Source of the DNA: Ruminococcaceae bacterium UBA6353
GTDB taxonomy: Bacteria; Bacillota; Clostridia; Oscillospirales; Acutalibacteraceae
DNA: 64,000 nucleotides
Reading direction: 5' to 3'
Assembly (NCBI GenBank): GCA_002437905.1
Contig: DJRT01000023.1
Location: forward strand, 62,001-126,000
The notes beneath the pieces are model-generated. The model saw nothing but the letters and a program-made list of their open reading frames with translations, was not told where the DNA came from and ran no database searches. The first letter of the stretch is position 1, and each line of letters starts with the position of its first letter. The translations under genes were made by a program, and so were the position numbers. Below, piece after piece: positions 17,546-26,366 of the stretch.

Positions 17546-17719
17546 AATGGACATTCCCCTTTCGATGGCCGCAGCACAGCTTCAGCTTGGATAAGTATAA
17601 CAAACTATCCATTACATTGCAAGTTTTCCACCTGCGCTCACCCATCGAGAAACAGCATACTGGATCTTTGAATAACCGTCCGCTTTGTTCTTTTATTTGT
17701 TCGATGTTCGGCGAAAATT

Positions 17720-18034
17720 TCAATCTTTCTCTTTTAGACGAGTAATCAGGCTAAGCACCAGCAGCAAATCATCATCCGATAATTCCATCAGCCCATCAAT
17801 CGTTTTTTGAACAAGAGCTGGATAACGCCGTTCTTTATCGAAAAATTCCAAAGGCGTTATATCGAAGTATTCACAAATCGAAAAAAACTCCGAAAGCGGC
17901 GGCAGAGATTTTCCGGAAGAAATATTATAAATATATCCCCGACTATGCCCAAGATCATAACTCATTTGATACTCTGACACTCCCTTTTGGAGTCGAAGTT
18001 GTGTTATTCTGTCGCGCACAAAAGTTTCATACAC
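17720..18034 (-). CDS. XRE-family transcriptional regulator (AT-rich islet)
   Basis: 104 aa. The HTH_XRE domain is at residues ~8-62 (RITQLRLQKGVSEYQMSYDL, then GYIYNISSGKSLPPLS), followed by a short helical tail. It starts at GTG with GAGGTGA about 6 nt upstream. Base composition is much more AT-rich than its neighbours, suggesting transfer. A 9-bp inverted repeat (18035-18065) touches its start, consistent with autoregulation. The nearest partner genes are the divergent 45-aa ORF and lipoprotein. Confidence 0.8.
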   Translation of the reverse strand: MYETFVRDRITQLRLQKGVSEYQMSYDLGHSRGYIYNISSGKSLPPLSEFFSICEYFDITPLEFFDKERRYPALVQKTIDGLMELSDDDLLLVLSLITRLKEKD

Positions 18035-18065
18035 TAGCTATCACCTCATATTCCAATGATAGCTA
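18035..18065. promoter_or_regulatory. Inverted repeat at XRE start (operator candidate)
   Basis: TAGCTATCA and TGATAGCTA half-sites separated by 13 bp lie immediately upstream of the XRE start codon. Confidence 0.55.
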
Positions 18066-18093
18066 TAAATTTTGTTCAATAATCAAGAAATAT

Positions 18094-18122
18094 TTGTTAT
18101 ATATATTGAATTAGTATAACAA
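18094..18122. promoter_or_regulatory. Second inverted repeat spanning the -35 of the rightward genes
   Basis: TTGTTATA and TATAACAA half-sites separated by 13 bp flank the -35 box at 18106-18111. The spacing is the same as in the first repeat although the half-site sequence differs. Confidence 0.45.
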
Positions 18123-18135
18123 TATATGTTATAAT
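18106..18135 (+). promoter_or_regulatory. Promoter of the 45-aa ORF and lipoprotein
   Basis: -35 TTGAAT (18106-18111), 18-bp spacer, -10 TATAAT (18130-18135). Confidence 0.7.
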
Positions 18136-18228
18136 CGAATTGAAGATGATTTGAAAGGAGGAACTGTACAAAAGATCTGTGCAGACAGCGATTAAAGTAC
18201 CATTGTGAATGCAGGAGGAGGAACCAGT

Positions 18229-18366
18229 ATGTCAACCCTAAAAGAAGCGGATTTTTATTACGGAGCTGTGCTTTCCACATTGATCAACAAAGGTATTTGC
18301 CCAGCGCTCATCGAAAAAGGTAAAGACAGGCAAATATACAGTTTTACTACAAACAAAAACCAATAG
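18229..18366 (+). CDS. 45-aa ORF, probable N-terminal fragment or small protein
   Basis: 45 aa (MSTLKEADFYYGAVLSTLIN..., ending TTNKNQ) with a very strong ribosome site (GCAGGAGGAGGA) before the ATG. From memory the sequence resembles the N-terminus of longer hypothetical proteins (about 150 aa or more) in gut Firmicutes mobile DNA. If so, this copy is truncated by an early stop. No function is known. It lies 14 bp upstream of the lipoprotein gene and is probably co-transcribed. Confidence 0.55.
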   Translation: MSTLKEADFYYGAVLSTLINKGICPALIEKGKDRQIYSFTTNKNQ

Positions 18367-18380
18367 GGAGGATAATAAAA

Positions 18381-19424
18381 ATGAAAAAGGGGTTATTATA
18401 TTTTCTCGTATTCTGTATGTGTTTTACCGTTCTGGGATGCGGAAAAAGCAAAGCTGTCACGGAAGCGGATAATTTAATAGCAAACATTGGCGAAGTAACA
18501 CTTGAAAGCAAGGAGAAGCTCCAGGCGGCCCAACAAGCCGTTTCGAATCTAACCGATCTACAGAAAGAACAACTCGAAAATGCTGCCCTGTTGGATAGCG
18601 CTCAAGATACATATGATAAGCTTTTAGCCGACAAGGTTGATCAGACGATAGCAGCGATTGGTTCTATTACTCTTGACAGTGGAAAGGCAATCGAAGAAGC
18701 ACGAGAACTTTACGATAGCTGTTCAAATGAGGTCAAGTCTGCCGTCAGCAACTACGCAGCTTTGCAGGAAGCAGAAAATGAACTCAGCAGGCAAAAAGTA
18801 GACAATGTGATCAACTTGATCAATCAGATCGGCACGATTACAATAAATAGCGAGGATAAGATCACAACAGCACAAAAAGCATATTATGCGTTGTCCGCAG
18901 CAGAGAAAACTAAAGTAAGTAATTATAGCGTCCTTAGTGATGCTCCGCAAAAACTTAAAGCGAAAAAAAGGCAAAATGCAACATCAAAGCTGAAAAGTGA
19001 AACGGATAAAGTCGAAGGAACTACCTGGTACAAAGCAAAGGTCAATCCGGATTATGCCAATGTACGCAGCTATGTCCTGCCGTATATCGGTACAAACTCC
19101 AGCAGCACTTGGCTAAGATTAAAATATCTCTACACAGGAGATTCCTGGGTGTTTTTTAAGTCCATAACCATTTCAATTGACGGAAAACAGTATGAAGAAG
19201 AATTTTCGTACTGGGATGTTGAACGCGACAATAAAACCGATGTATGGGAATGGGTAGATATACCCGCCACGGATGCAGATATTGAAATGTTGAAAGCAGT
19301 TGCTGATTCCAAAGAGACAATTGTGCGTTTTAGAGGCGATCAGTACCATTATGACCTGGTGGTTTCTCAAAGCGATAAAAATGGAATAAAAGATGTTTTG
19401 GCTGCTTATGAGGCGATGAAATAA
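18381..19424 (+). CDS. Lipoprotein with three helical tandem repeats
   Basis: 347 aa. It has a lipoprotein signal with lipobox VLGC (Cys ~20). Three tandem ~58-residue helical repeats follow (residues ~25-200), each with an IG-xITL-S start and a VSNY-xxL end (for example SKEKLQAAQQAVSNL, SGKAIEEARELYDS, SEDKITTAQKAYYALS). The C-terminal globular domain (~205-347) is rich in Trp and Tyr (SSTWLRLKYLY, DVWEWVDI). It is likely surface-exposed, perhaps binding a ligand or the wall; no enzymatic motif is seen. GGGAGG precedes the ATG. Low GC marks it as part of an acquired islet. Confidence 0.75.
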   Translation: MKKGLLYFLVFCMCFTVLGCGKSKAVTEADNLIANIGEVTLESKEKLQAAQQAVSNLTDLQKEQLENAALLDSAQDTYDKLLADKVDQTIAAIGSITLDSGKAIEEARELYDSCSNEVKSAVSNYAALQEAENELSRQKVDNVINLINQIGTITINSEDKITTAQKAYYALSAAEKTKVSNYSVLSDAPQKLKAKKRQNATSKLKSETDKVEGTTWYKAKVNPDYANVRSYVLPYIGTNSSSTWLRLKYLYTGDSWVFFKSITISIDGKQYEEEFSYWDVERDNKTDVWEWVDIPATDADIEMLKAVADSKETIVRFRGDQYHYDLVVSQSDKNGIKDVLAAYEAMK

Positions 19425-19441
19425 TTCGTTCGCAATGATAC

Positions 19442-19515
19442 GCCCCGGAAAACGCCCCGAACCAGGAGAAAGTTCTTTTCCGCTCTTCAGGCTCCGCGCA
19501 TTTCCGGGGCTTTTT
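19442..19515 (+). terminator. Terminator of the islet lipoprotein
   Basis: A 10-bp stem (GCCCCGGAAA with TTTCCGGGGC) around a long loop, followed by CTTTTTC. Confidence 0.55.
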
Positions 19516-19539
19516 CTTTGAAAGGCGCAAAAAGAAACC

Positions 19540-19589
19540 GAGGGCATTCCGGTGCCCCCGGATAGTCCGGGAAGCGTCGGAATGCCCTC
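19540..19589 (-). terminator. Terminator of yebC
   Basis: A 12-bp stem (GAGGGCATTCCG/CGGAATGCCCTC) with an inner hairpin, followed on the minus strand by a T-rich run. Confidence 0.65.
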
Positions 19590-19677
19590 AGCCTTGATTG
19601 AAAATCACCTGGTATTTCTTCTCTGCCGATTGCCGCAGAGACACTGTACGCAGGCGCCTGTCGCTCAGTATCCAGCC

Positions 19678-20415
19678 TTATTCTTCATCGGGACGATCCC
19701 AGTTGTGCCACACATCCTGCACATCATCGTCGTCCTCCAGCAGATCCAGCAGCTTCTCCATGTTCTGCGCCGCATCAGCATCGTCAATGGCACTCAGCAC
19801 ATCCGGCACCATCTGCAGCTCAGCGGTCACAAAGGCATAGCCCTTGGCCTCAAGATCGTCCCGCACGCCGGAAAAGTCCTCCGGCTCGGTCGTGATCTCA
19901 AAGATATCCTCATCCGCGGCAAAGTCGGCGGCGCCGGCCTCCAGCGCATCCTCCATCACCTTGTCCTCGTCCAGCCCCTCGGCCTCGATCGCCAGCTTGC
20001 CTTTCTGGTTGAACATAAAGGCCACGCAGCCGTTCTGTCCCAGATTGCCGCCGCATTTGTCAAAATAGTGGCGCAGGTCGCCGGCGGTACGGTTGCGGTT
20101 GTCGGTCAGCGTCTCCACGATCACGGCAATACCGCTTGGCCCGTAGCCCTCATAGCGCAGTGCTTCGTATTTGTCGGCATCGCCCTCGCCGGCCGCTTTT
20201 TTGATAATGCGGTCGATATTATCGTTGGGCACATTGTTGGCCTTGGCCTTGGCGATCGCATCCTTCAGCTTGGAGTTGCTGGCCGGATCAGCACCGCCGC
20301 CCTCTTTCACCGCCACGGCGATCTCACGCCCCATTTTGGTAAAGATTTTGGCCTTTTGGCCGTCGGTCTTCTCTTTTTTTCGTTTAATATTGTTCCACTT
20401 GGAATGTCCTGACAT
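19678..20415 (-). CDS. yebC: YebC/PmpR-family protein (TACO1-like)
   Basis: 245 aa, the normal family length. The start MSGHSKWNNIKRKKEKTDGQ and GREIAVAVKEGG are hallmark YebC sequences, followed by the YEGYGPSGIAVIVE and NRNRTAGDLRHYF core. Family members act as DNA-binding regulators or as translation factors that relieve stalling on proline motifs; which applies here cannot be told. It is monocistronic, with its own terminator downstream. Confidence 0.93.
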   Translation of the reverse strand: MSGHSKWNNIKRKKEKTDGQKAKIFTKMGREIAVAVKEGGGADPASNSKLKDAIAKAKANNVPNDNIDRIIKKAAGEGDADKYEALRYEGYGPSGIAVIVETLTDNRNRTAGDLRHYFDKCGGNLGQNGCVAFMFNQKGKLAIEAEGLDEDKVMEDALEAGAADFAADEDIFEITTEPEDFSGVRDDLEAKGYAFVTAELQMVPDVLSAIDDADAAQNMEKLLDLLEDDDDVQDVWHNWDRPDEE

Positions 20416-20501
20416 ACCGTTGTCCCCTCACAATCAAAATATCAATCGACGAAACAATCCGCCCGCCGTACACGGCAGGCAGACCGCCCCAACCTTGCCT
20501 A

Positions 20502-21686
20502 TCATAGCACACTTACAGCGCTTTGGCAAGTGCCGCCGGCGGCTTCCCCGGCAAAAAATGTGCGGATCTGCTGCGCGGTGGCCGTCACGCGCCCCCACAG
20601 CACACCGTCCCGGCCGCCGCCACGGGCGCCGAGCTGCGCCGTCATCCGCTCCTGCAGCGCCGGGGGTGCCTGTCCCAGCAGCATATACTGGTAGCCGGTA
20701 TCATCCTCACCGGCAAACACCGCGCAGAAATGCTCACAGCGGCTTTTGACCGCCGTGGCCAGCTCCTGCAGCAGGGCGCTTTCCAGCGGCCCGGTGATCA
20801 GGCAGACCGCACCGGTACCCGGCGCGATCCCCTCCGCACGCTGCAGCAGCAGCGTGCGCTGCGCCTGCCGCAACTGCCTGGCCAGCTGCTCCTTTTGCTC
20901 CAGCAGCCGCTCCACCGCCGCAGTAATCGCATCCTGCCGAACCGACAGCGCCGCCGCCACCGTCGCCGTCTGGGCATAGCGCATCCGGTAGTCCAGCAGC
21001 GCATCGCGGCCGCACTGCATATGTATCCGCATGCCGCCCTTGTAGCGCAGCGCATCCAGCAGCTTAATCACACCAATCTGCCCCGTAGAGGATACATGCG
21101 GTGCACAGCACGCGCACACATCAATTCCCTCCACCGTGACAATCCGCACCGCGCCGGCCAGCGCCTTTTTGCTGCGGTATGCCATGCCTGCCAGCTCCTG
21201 TTCGGAGGGATAGCGCGCCGTTACCGGGCGATCATCCGCCACTGCGGCATTGGCCAGATCCTCAATGCGATCCAGCTGTTCCCGGCTCAGCTCCCCGTTC
21301 AGATCCAGCGTCACATCCTCATGGCCGAGGTGGAAACCGACATTCTCCAGGCCGTATTCCCGGTGGATCAGCCCGGAAACAATGTGTTCACCGGTATGCT
21401 TCTGCATCCGGCAAAAACGCTGCGGCCAATCCAGCTCACCGGTAACCGTCTGCCCCACCGGCAGGGCGGCCGCCGTGTAGTGGGTTATCGTCTCGCCGTC
21501 CGTCTGCACATCCAGCACTGCCACGCCGTCCAGCTGGCCGGTATCGGCCGCCTGGCCGCCACCCTCCGGAAAGAACGCCGTGCGATCCAGCACCACCGCG
21601 CAGCGGTCGCCCGCCGGCTCACAGCACAGCACCTTCGCCGTGAACCGGCGGCAGTAGGCATCCTGTTCATACAGCCGCTGCGTCAT
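20502..21686 (-). CDS. Alanyl-tRNA editing protein AlaX-L
   Basis: 394 aa. It is a free-standing homologue of the AlaRS editing domain: FPEGGGQAADTG (residues ~39-50), zinc motif HTGEH (HxxxH) and the CxxxH partner CCAPH. A C-terminal DHHA1-like helical region (~240-394) makes it the long AlaX form. It deacylates Ser- or Gly-tRNA(Ala). Its ATG overlaps the pyruvate kinase stop (ATGA), so the two genes are translationally coupled. Confidence 0.88.
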   Translation of the reverse strand: MTQRLYEQDAYCRRFTAKVLCCEPAGDRCAVVLDRTAFFPEGGGQAADTGQLDGVAVLDVQTDGETITHYTAAALPVGQTVTGELDWPQRFCRMQKHTGEHIVSGLIHREYGLENVGFHLGHEDVTLDLNGELSREQLDRIEDLANAAVADDRPVTARYPSEQELAGMAYRSKKALAGAVRIVTVEGIDVCACCAPHVSSTGQIGVIKLLDALRYKGGMRIHMQCGRDALLDYRMRYAQTATVAAALSVRQDAITAAVERLLEQKEQLARQLRQAQRTLLLQRAEGIAPGTGAVCLITGPLESALLQELATAVKSRCEHFCAVFAGEDDTGYQYMLLGQAPPALQERMTAQLGARGGGRDGVLWGRVTATAQQIRTFFAGEAAGGTCQSAVSVL

Positions 21687-23095
21687 ATGGATTCCACCTT
21701 GATCAGGTTGGTGTTGCCGGAGCTGCCGTTCGGCTTGCCGCCGGTGATCACCACATGGTCGCCCTTCTCCAGGTGGAAGGTCTCCTTTGCCGCCTGCTTG
21801 GCATAATAGAACAGCACATCAATCGAATCGTAGGTCTCACTGAGCACCGGTGTCACTCCCCAAGAAAGCGCCAGCTTGCGCCAGGTCCGCTTGTGGATCG
21901 TCAGGCCGAGGATATCCACCGGGCAGCGGAAACGGGAGACCATGCGCGCCGTTGTACCGGAAAGCGAACACACCACAATGGCTTTGGCGTGAATATCAAT
22001 CGCCATGCCGCTGGTGGCGTGGGAGATCGCGTCCAGCAGGTTTTTGATGCGGAAATCCGTGCGATGGAAGCGCTCATTATAGTCAATATGCGCCTCGGTC
22101 TCCAGCGCAATGCGCGCCATGGTCTCCACCGCCAGCACCGGGTATTTTCCCGCCGCTGTCTCGCCGGAAAGCATGATGGCGCTGGTGCCGTCGTATACCG
22201 CGTTTGCCACATCCGAGATCTCCGCACGCGTCGGGCGCGGATTGTGGATCATTGATTCCAGCATCTCGGTGGCGGTGATCACCCGCTTGCCCAGCATACG
22301 GCACTCGGTGATGATGTGCTTCTGGATCGCCGGCAGCTCCTCAAAGGGAATCTCCACCCCCATATCGCCGCGCCCGATCATGATGCCGGAGCACTCCTCG
22401 CAGATTGCTTCAATATTGTCTACACCGGAGCGGTTTTCAATCTTCGCGATCAGCTCAATATCCTCCACACCGTTTTCAGCCAGAAACTGCTTCACATCCA
22501 GCAGATCCTGCCGGCAGGAAACAAACGAGCAGGCAATAAAATCCACCTCATTCTTCACACCGAAGAGGATATCCTGCTTATCCTGCTCACTGAGGTATAC
22601 CTGCCGCAGCACCTTATTCGGAAAGCTCATGCTCTTACGGTCGGAAAGCTCCCCGTCATTGACCGCACGGCACCGCACCTCCGTGTCCGTCACCTGCTCC
22701 ACATCGAAGATCATCAGCCCGTTGTTCACCAGCACCCGGTCGCCCGGCTGCAGATCCCCGGTCAGCCCGGCATAGTTCACCGATACCCGGTGCTCGTCTC
22801 CCTCCACCTCGTCTACCGTAAAGGTGAAGGCATCCCCCGCCTTCAGTGCGATCTTGCCGTTCTTAAAGGTCTTGATGCGGTATTCCGGCCCCTTGGTATC
22901 CAGCAGGATGGCGATGGGCAGCTGCAGCCGCTCCCGCACCCGCTTGATGGTATCAATCCGCTTCTGCTGCTCCTCATGTGTCCCGTGGGAAAAATTCAGC
23001 CGGGCCACATTCATGCCGGCCAGGCACATTTTTTCCAGCGTTTCTTCATCGCTGCAGGCGGGGCCAATCGTGCACACAATCTTTGTTTTGCGCAT
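21683..23095 (-). CDS. pyk: Pyruvate kinase
   Basis: 470 aa, the short form without a C-terminal PEP-utiliser domain. It begins MRKTKIVCTIGPA and has NFSHGTHEEQ, the LLDTKGPEYR motif, AKIENRSGV, the active-site segment GIMIGRGDMGVEIP, and TATEMLESM. It converts PEP and ADP to pyruvate and ATP. The ATG at 23095 has GGAGAG 8 nt upstream; longer readings are not supported. It is divergent from ppdK, which runs the same conversion with PPi/AMP, so both PEP-pyruvate enzymes share one intergenic control region. Confidence 0.95.
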   Translation of the reverse strand: MRKTKIVCTIGPACSDEETLEKMCLAGMNVARLNFSHGTHEEQQKRIDTIKRVRERLQLPIAILLDTKGPEYRIKTFKNGKIALKAGDAFTFTVDEVEGDEHRVSVNYAGLTGDLQPGDRVLVNNGLMIFDVEQVTDTEVRCRAVNDGELSDRKSMSFPNKVLRQVYLSEQDKQDILFGVKNEVDFIACSFVSCRQDLLDVKQFLAENGVEDIELIAKIENRSGVDNIEAICEECSGIMIGRGDMGVEIPFEELPAIQKHIITECRMLGKRVITATEMLESMIHNPRPTRAEISDVANAVYDGTSAIMLSGETAAGKYPVLAVETMARIALETEAHIDYNERFHRTDFRIKNLLDAISHATSGMAIDIHAKAIVVCSLSGTTARMVSRFRCPVDILGLTIHKRTWRKLALSWGVTPVLSETYDSIDVLFYYAKQAAKETFHLEKGDHVVITGGKPNGSSGNTNLIKVESI

Positions 23096-23198
23096 AGTGT
23101 ATTCTCTCCATTCTCGGCACTGCTTTTCCGCCGCCGGCGGCCGCCGCCACCCGAACGAAAAAGGCACAGAAATAGTAAAAAAACATACTTCCCATTGT

Positions 23199-23227
23199 AG
23201 TATACCGCAAAACCCCCAAAAAAGCAA
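23199..23227 (-). promoter_or_regulatory. Promoter of pyk-alaX
   Basis: Minus strand: -35 TTGCTT (23222-23227), 17-bp spacer, -10 TATACT (23199-23204). It lies in the 361-bp gap between pyk and ppdK. Confidence 0.7.
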
Positions 23228-23371
23228 TACAAAAAGGCCGTTTTTTTGCCGGCTTTCTGCCGGTTTTTCCAGCATTGTGCCGTATGAAACCGTTTTCATC
23301 AGCAGCAAAAACCGGCAATTTGAATATTTCCGTTTTTTTTGGAAAAAACAGTAGCCAAACCCTCTTAAATC

Positions 23372-23380
23372 TGTTATAAT
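23372..23380 (+). promoter_or_regulatory. Extended -10 promoter of ppdK
   Basis: TGTTATAAT: an extended TGn motif followed by -10 TATAAT (23375-23380), with no good -35 at 17 bp. The rest of the pyk-ppdK gap is T/A tract-rich and holds no gene. Confidence 0.65.
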
Positions 23381-23456
23381 AACGAGTGGCTTCCGGGCGC
23401 GGACAGGCTGCTGCCGCCGCCCCCGAGAGGATAATTACGCAGTTGGAGGTAAAAAA

Positions 23457-26102
23457 ATGAGCAAAAAGTATGTCTATCTGTTCAGCGAAGGCAACGCATC
23501 CATGCGCGAGCTGCTGGGCGGCAAGGGTGCGAACCTGGCCGAGATGACCAACATCGGTCTGCCGGTTCCCCAGGGCTTCACCATCACCACCGAGGCCTGC
23601 ACCCAGTATTACGAGGACGGCCGCAAGATCAACGACGATATCATGGCACAGGCCATGGCCGGCGTTGCTGAAATGGAGAAGATCAACGGCAAGAAATTCG
23701 GTGACCTGAAGAACCCGCTGCTGGTTTCCGTGCGCTCCGGCGCCCGTGCTTCCATGCCCGGCATGATGGACACCATCCTGAACCTTGGTCTGAACGACGA
23801 GGTGGTTGCCGCCATGATCGCCGGCAACCCCGATCCCAAGTTCGAGCGGTTTGTGTACGACTCCTACCGTCGGTTTATCCAGATGTTCTCCGATGTGGTT
23901 ATGGAAGTCGGCAAGAAGTACTTTGAGCAGCTCATCGACAAGATGAAAGAGGAAAAGGGCGTGCACTTCGATATCGAGCTGACCGCCGCCGACCTCAAGG
24001 AGCTGGCCACCCAGTTCAAGGCTGAGTACAAGAAGCAGCTGGGTCAGGACTTCCCCTCCGACCCCGTGGAGCAGCTGAAGCTGGCCATCGAGGCCGTGTT
24101 CCGCAGCTGGGACAACCCCCGTGCCAATGTGTATCGCCGCGACAACGATATCCCCTATTCTTGGGGTACCGCGGTCAATGTTATGCCCATGGTGTTCGGT
24201 AACCTGAATGACGAGTCCGGCACCGGCGTGGCCTTCACCCGCGATCCCGCCACCGGCGAGAAGAAGCTGATGGGCGAGTTCCTCATCAACGCCCAGGGCG
24301 AAGATGTGGTGGCCGGCGTGCGTACGCCCATGCCCATCGCGCAGATGGAAAAGGAGTTCCCCGAGGCATATGCTGAGTTTGTGAAGGTGTGCGACCTGCT
24401 GGAGAACCACTATCACGATATGCAGGATATGGAGTTCACCGTTGAGAACAAGAAGCTGTATATGCTGCAGTGCCGTAACGGCAAGCGTACCGCTCCCGCC
24501 GCTCTGAAGATTGCCTGCGACCTGGTGGACGAGGGCATGAAGACCGAGCAGGAGGCCGTTCTGATGATCGACCCCCGCAACCTGGACACTCTGCTGCACC
24601 CGCAGTTTGATACAAAGGCTCTGAAGGCGGCTACCCCGCTGGGCAAGGGTCTGGGCGCCTCCCCCGGCGCTGCCTGCGGTAAGGTCGTGTTCACTGCCGA
24701 CGATGCCGAAGCCTGGCACGCCCGCGGCGAGAAGGTCGTTCTGGTGCGTCTGGAGACCTCTCCCGAGGACATCACCGGCATGAAGGCCTCCCAGGGCATC
24801 CTGACCGTGCGCGGCGGCATGACCTCTCACGCCGCTGTGGTGGCGCGCGGCATGGGCACCTGCTGCGTGTCCGGCTGCGGCGAGATCAAGATGGACGAGG
24901 AGAACAAGAAGTTCGAGCTGGGCGGCAAGACTTTCCATGAGGGCGATGTCATCTCCATCGACGGTTCTACCGGTAATATCTATGGCGAGGCGATCCCGAC
25001 CGTGGATGCCGAAATCGCCGGCGAGTTCGGCCGCATCATGGGCTGGGCGGACAAGTACCGCAAACTGAAGGTGCGCACCAATGCGGATACCCCCCGCGAC
25101 GCCAAGAAGGCGCGTGAGCTGGGTGCCGAGGGCATCGGTCTGTGCCGCACGGAGCATATGTTCTTCGAGCCGGAGCGCATTGCGGCGTTCCGCGAGATGA
25201 TCTGCTCGGATACCGTGGAGGAGCGCGAGACCGCTCTGGCGAAGATCATGCCCATGCAGCAGGCCGACTTTGAGGCGCTGTATGAGGCGCTGGAGGGCAA
25301 CCCGGTGACCATCCGGTTCTTGGATCCCCCGCTGCATGAGTTTGTGCCCACCGAGGAAACGGAAATCGCCGCGCTGGCCAAGGCGCAGGGCAAGACCGTG
25401 GAGGCCATCAAGGCCATCATCAGCAGCCTGCATGAGACCAACCCCATGATGGGTCACCGCGGCTGCCGTCTGTGCGTCACCTACCCGGAGATCGCCGAGA
25501 TGCAGACCAAGGCCGTTATCCGTGCCGCCATCAATGTGAAGAAGGCGCATCCGGATTGGACCATCGTGCCCGAGATCATGATCCCGCTGGTCGGCGAGGT
25601 CAAGGAGCTCAAGTTCGTGAAGGATATCGTGGTGAAGACCGCTGATGCGGAGATCGCCGCCGCCGGCAGCGACCTGAAGTATGAGGTCGGTACCATGATT
25701 GAGATCCCGCGTGCGGCTCTGACGGCCGATCAGATTGCGGAGGAGGCCGAATTCTTCTGCTTCGGCACCAACGATCTGACCCAGATGACCTTTGGCTTCA
25801 GCCGTGACGACGCCGGCAAGTTCCTGGGCGCCTACTACGACAACAAGATCTATGAGAACGATCCCTTTGCCAAGCTGGATCAGACCGGCGTGGGCAAGCT
25901 GATGGATATGGCGGTCACCATGGGCAAGAAGGTGCGTCCGTCCATGCACTGCGGTATCTGCGGTGAGCATGGCGGCGACCCGGTCTCCGTGGAGTTCTGC
26001 CACAAGATCGGTCTGGATTATGTCTCCTGCTCTCCCTTCCGTGTGCCGATCGCCCGTCTGGCGGCCGCACAGGCAGCAATAAAGGAGCAGGGCAACAAGT
26101 AA
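23457..26102 (+). CDS. ppdK: Pyruvate, phosphate dikinase
   Basis: 881 aa, full length. The N-terminal ATP-grasp domain begins KYVYLFSEGNASMRELLGGKGANLAEM and has SVRSGARASMPGMMDTILNLG. The central swivelling phosphohistidine domain has GGMTSHAAVVARGMG (His ~458). The C-terminal PEP/pyruvate TIM barrel has GLCRTEHMFF, GTNDLTQMTFGFSRDD and CGICGEHGGDP. It interconverts PEP + AMP + PPi and pyruvate + ATP + Pi, the PPi-linked glycolysis or gluconeogenesis step of many Clostridia. GGAGG precedes the ATG. Codon choice is strongly biased toward GGC/CTG/AAG, fitting a highly expressed gene. Confidence 0.97.
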   Translation: MSKKYVYLFSEGNASMRELLGGKGANLAEMTNIGLPVPQGFTITTEACTQYYEDGRKINDDIMAQAMAGVAEMEKINGKKFGDLKNPLLVSVRSGARASMPGMMDTILNLGLNDEVVAAMIAGNPDPKFERFVYDSYRRFIQMFSDVVMEVGKKYFEQLIDKMKEEKGVHFDIELTAADLKELATQFKAEYKKQLGQDFPSDPVEQLKLAIEAVFRSWDNPRANVYRRDNDIPYSWGTAVNVMPMVFGNLNDESGTGVAFTRDPATGEKKLMGEFLINAQGEDVVAGVRTPMPIAQMEKEFPEAYAEFVKVCDLLENHYHDMQDMEFTVENKKLYMLQCRNGKRTAPAALKIACDLVDEGMKTEQEAVLMIDPRNLDTLLHPQFDTKALKAATPLGKGLGASPGAACGKVVFTADDAEAWHARGEKVVLVRLETSPEDITGMKASQGILTVRGGMTSHAAVVARGMGTCCVSGCGEIKMDEENKKFELGGKTFHEGDVISIDGSTGNIYGEAIPTVDAEIAGEFGRIMGWADKYRKLKVRTNADTPRDAKKARELGAEGIGLCRTEHMFFEPERIAAFREMICSDTVEERETALAKIMPMQQADFEALYEALEGNPVTIRFLDPPLHEFVPTEETEIAALAKAQGKTVEAIKAIISSLHETNPMMGHRGCRLCVTYPEIAEMQTKAVIRAAINVKKAHPDWTIVPEIMIPLVGEVKELKFVKDIVVKTADAEIAAAGSDLKYEVGTMIEIPRAALTADQIAEEAEFFCFGTNDLTQMTFGFSRDDAGKFLGAYYDNKIYENDPFAKLDQTGVGKLMDMAVTMGKKVRPSMHCGICGEHGGDPVSVEFCHKIGLDYVSCSPFRVPIARLAAAQAAIKEQGNK

Positions 26103-26195
26103 ATCCCGCTCTTAAAATTGCCATTTGACGGTCGATGTACACCAACACAAAGCCTCATTTGGCAGGATGTAAAAATTCTGTGTATAGTAAAAAAA

Positions 26196-26229
26196 GCCAG
26201 CCACTGCCGGATACCCGGCAGTGGCTGGC
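26196..26229. terminator. Terminator hairpin downstream of ppdK
   Basis: A 15-bp perfect stem (GCCAGCCACTGCCGG) with a 4-nt loop. A six-base A run precedes it on the plus strand, so the T-run is stronger on the minus strand. Confidence 0.75.
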
Positions 26230-26256
26230 TTGCCTATTAAAAACGGGCAAGAAGTA

Positions 26257-26285
26257 TTGCTTTTTTCAATCTTCTGTTGTATACT
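26257..26285 (+). promoter_or_regulatory. Promoter of the 55-aa membrane microprotein
   Basis: -35 TTGCTT (26257-26262), 17-bp spacer, -10 TATACT (26280-26285). Both hexamers are identical to those of the pyk promoter. Confidence 0.75.
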
Positions 26286-26366
26286 GTGTTCAGACAAAGC
26301 CATCCGGGTACTCCGTGCTTTGTCTAGGCAACACAAATTTACACAAACCACGGAGGAGGATCCCAC

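Noticed and set aside
14711..17671. A 986-codon open frame antisense to the triple phosphoesterase
   Set aside because: Arg/His/Pro-rich composition, no motifs; opposite-strand shadow of the real gene.
23046..26003. A 985-codon open frame antisense to ppdK
   Set aside because: It is a shadow of the high-GC codon bias of ppdK: rich in His, Leu and Gly with no domain, and it overlaps a gene with unmistakable motifs.
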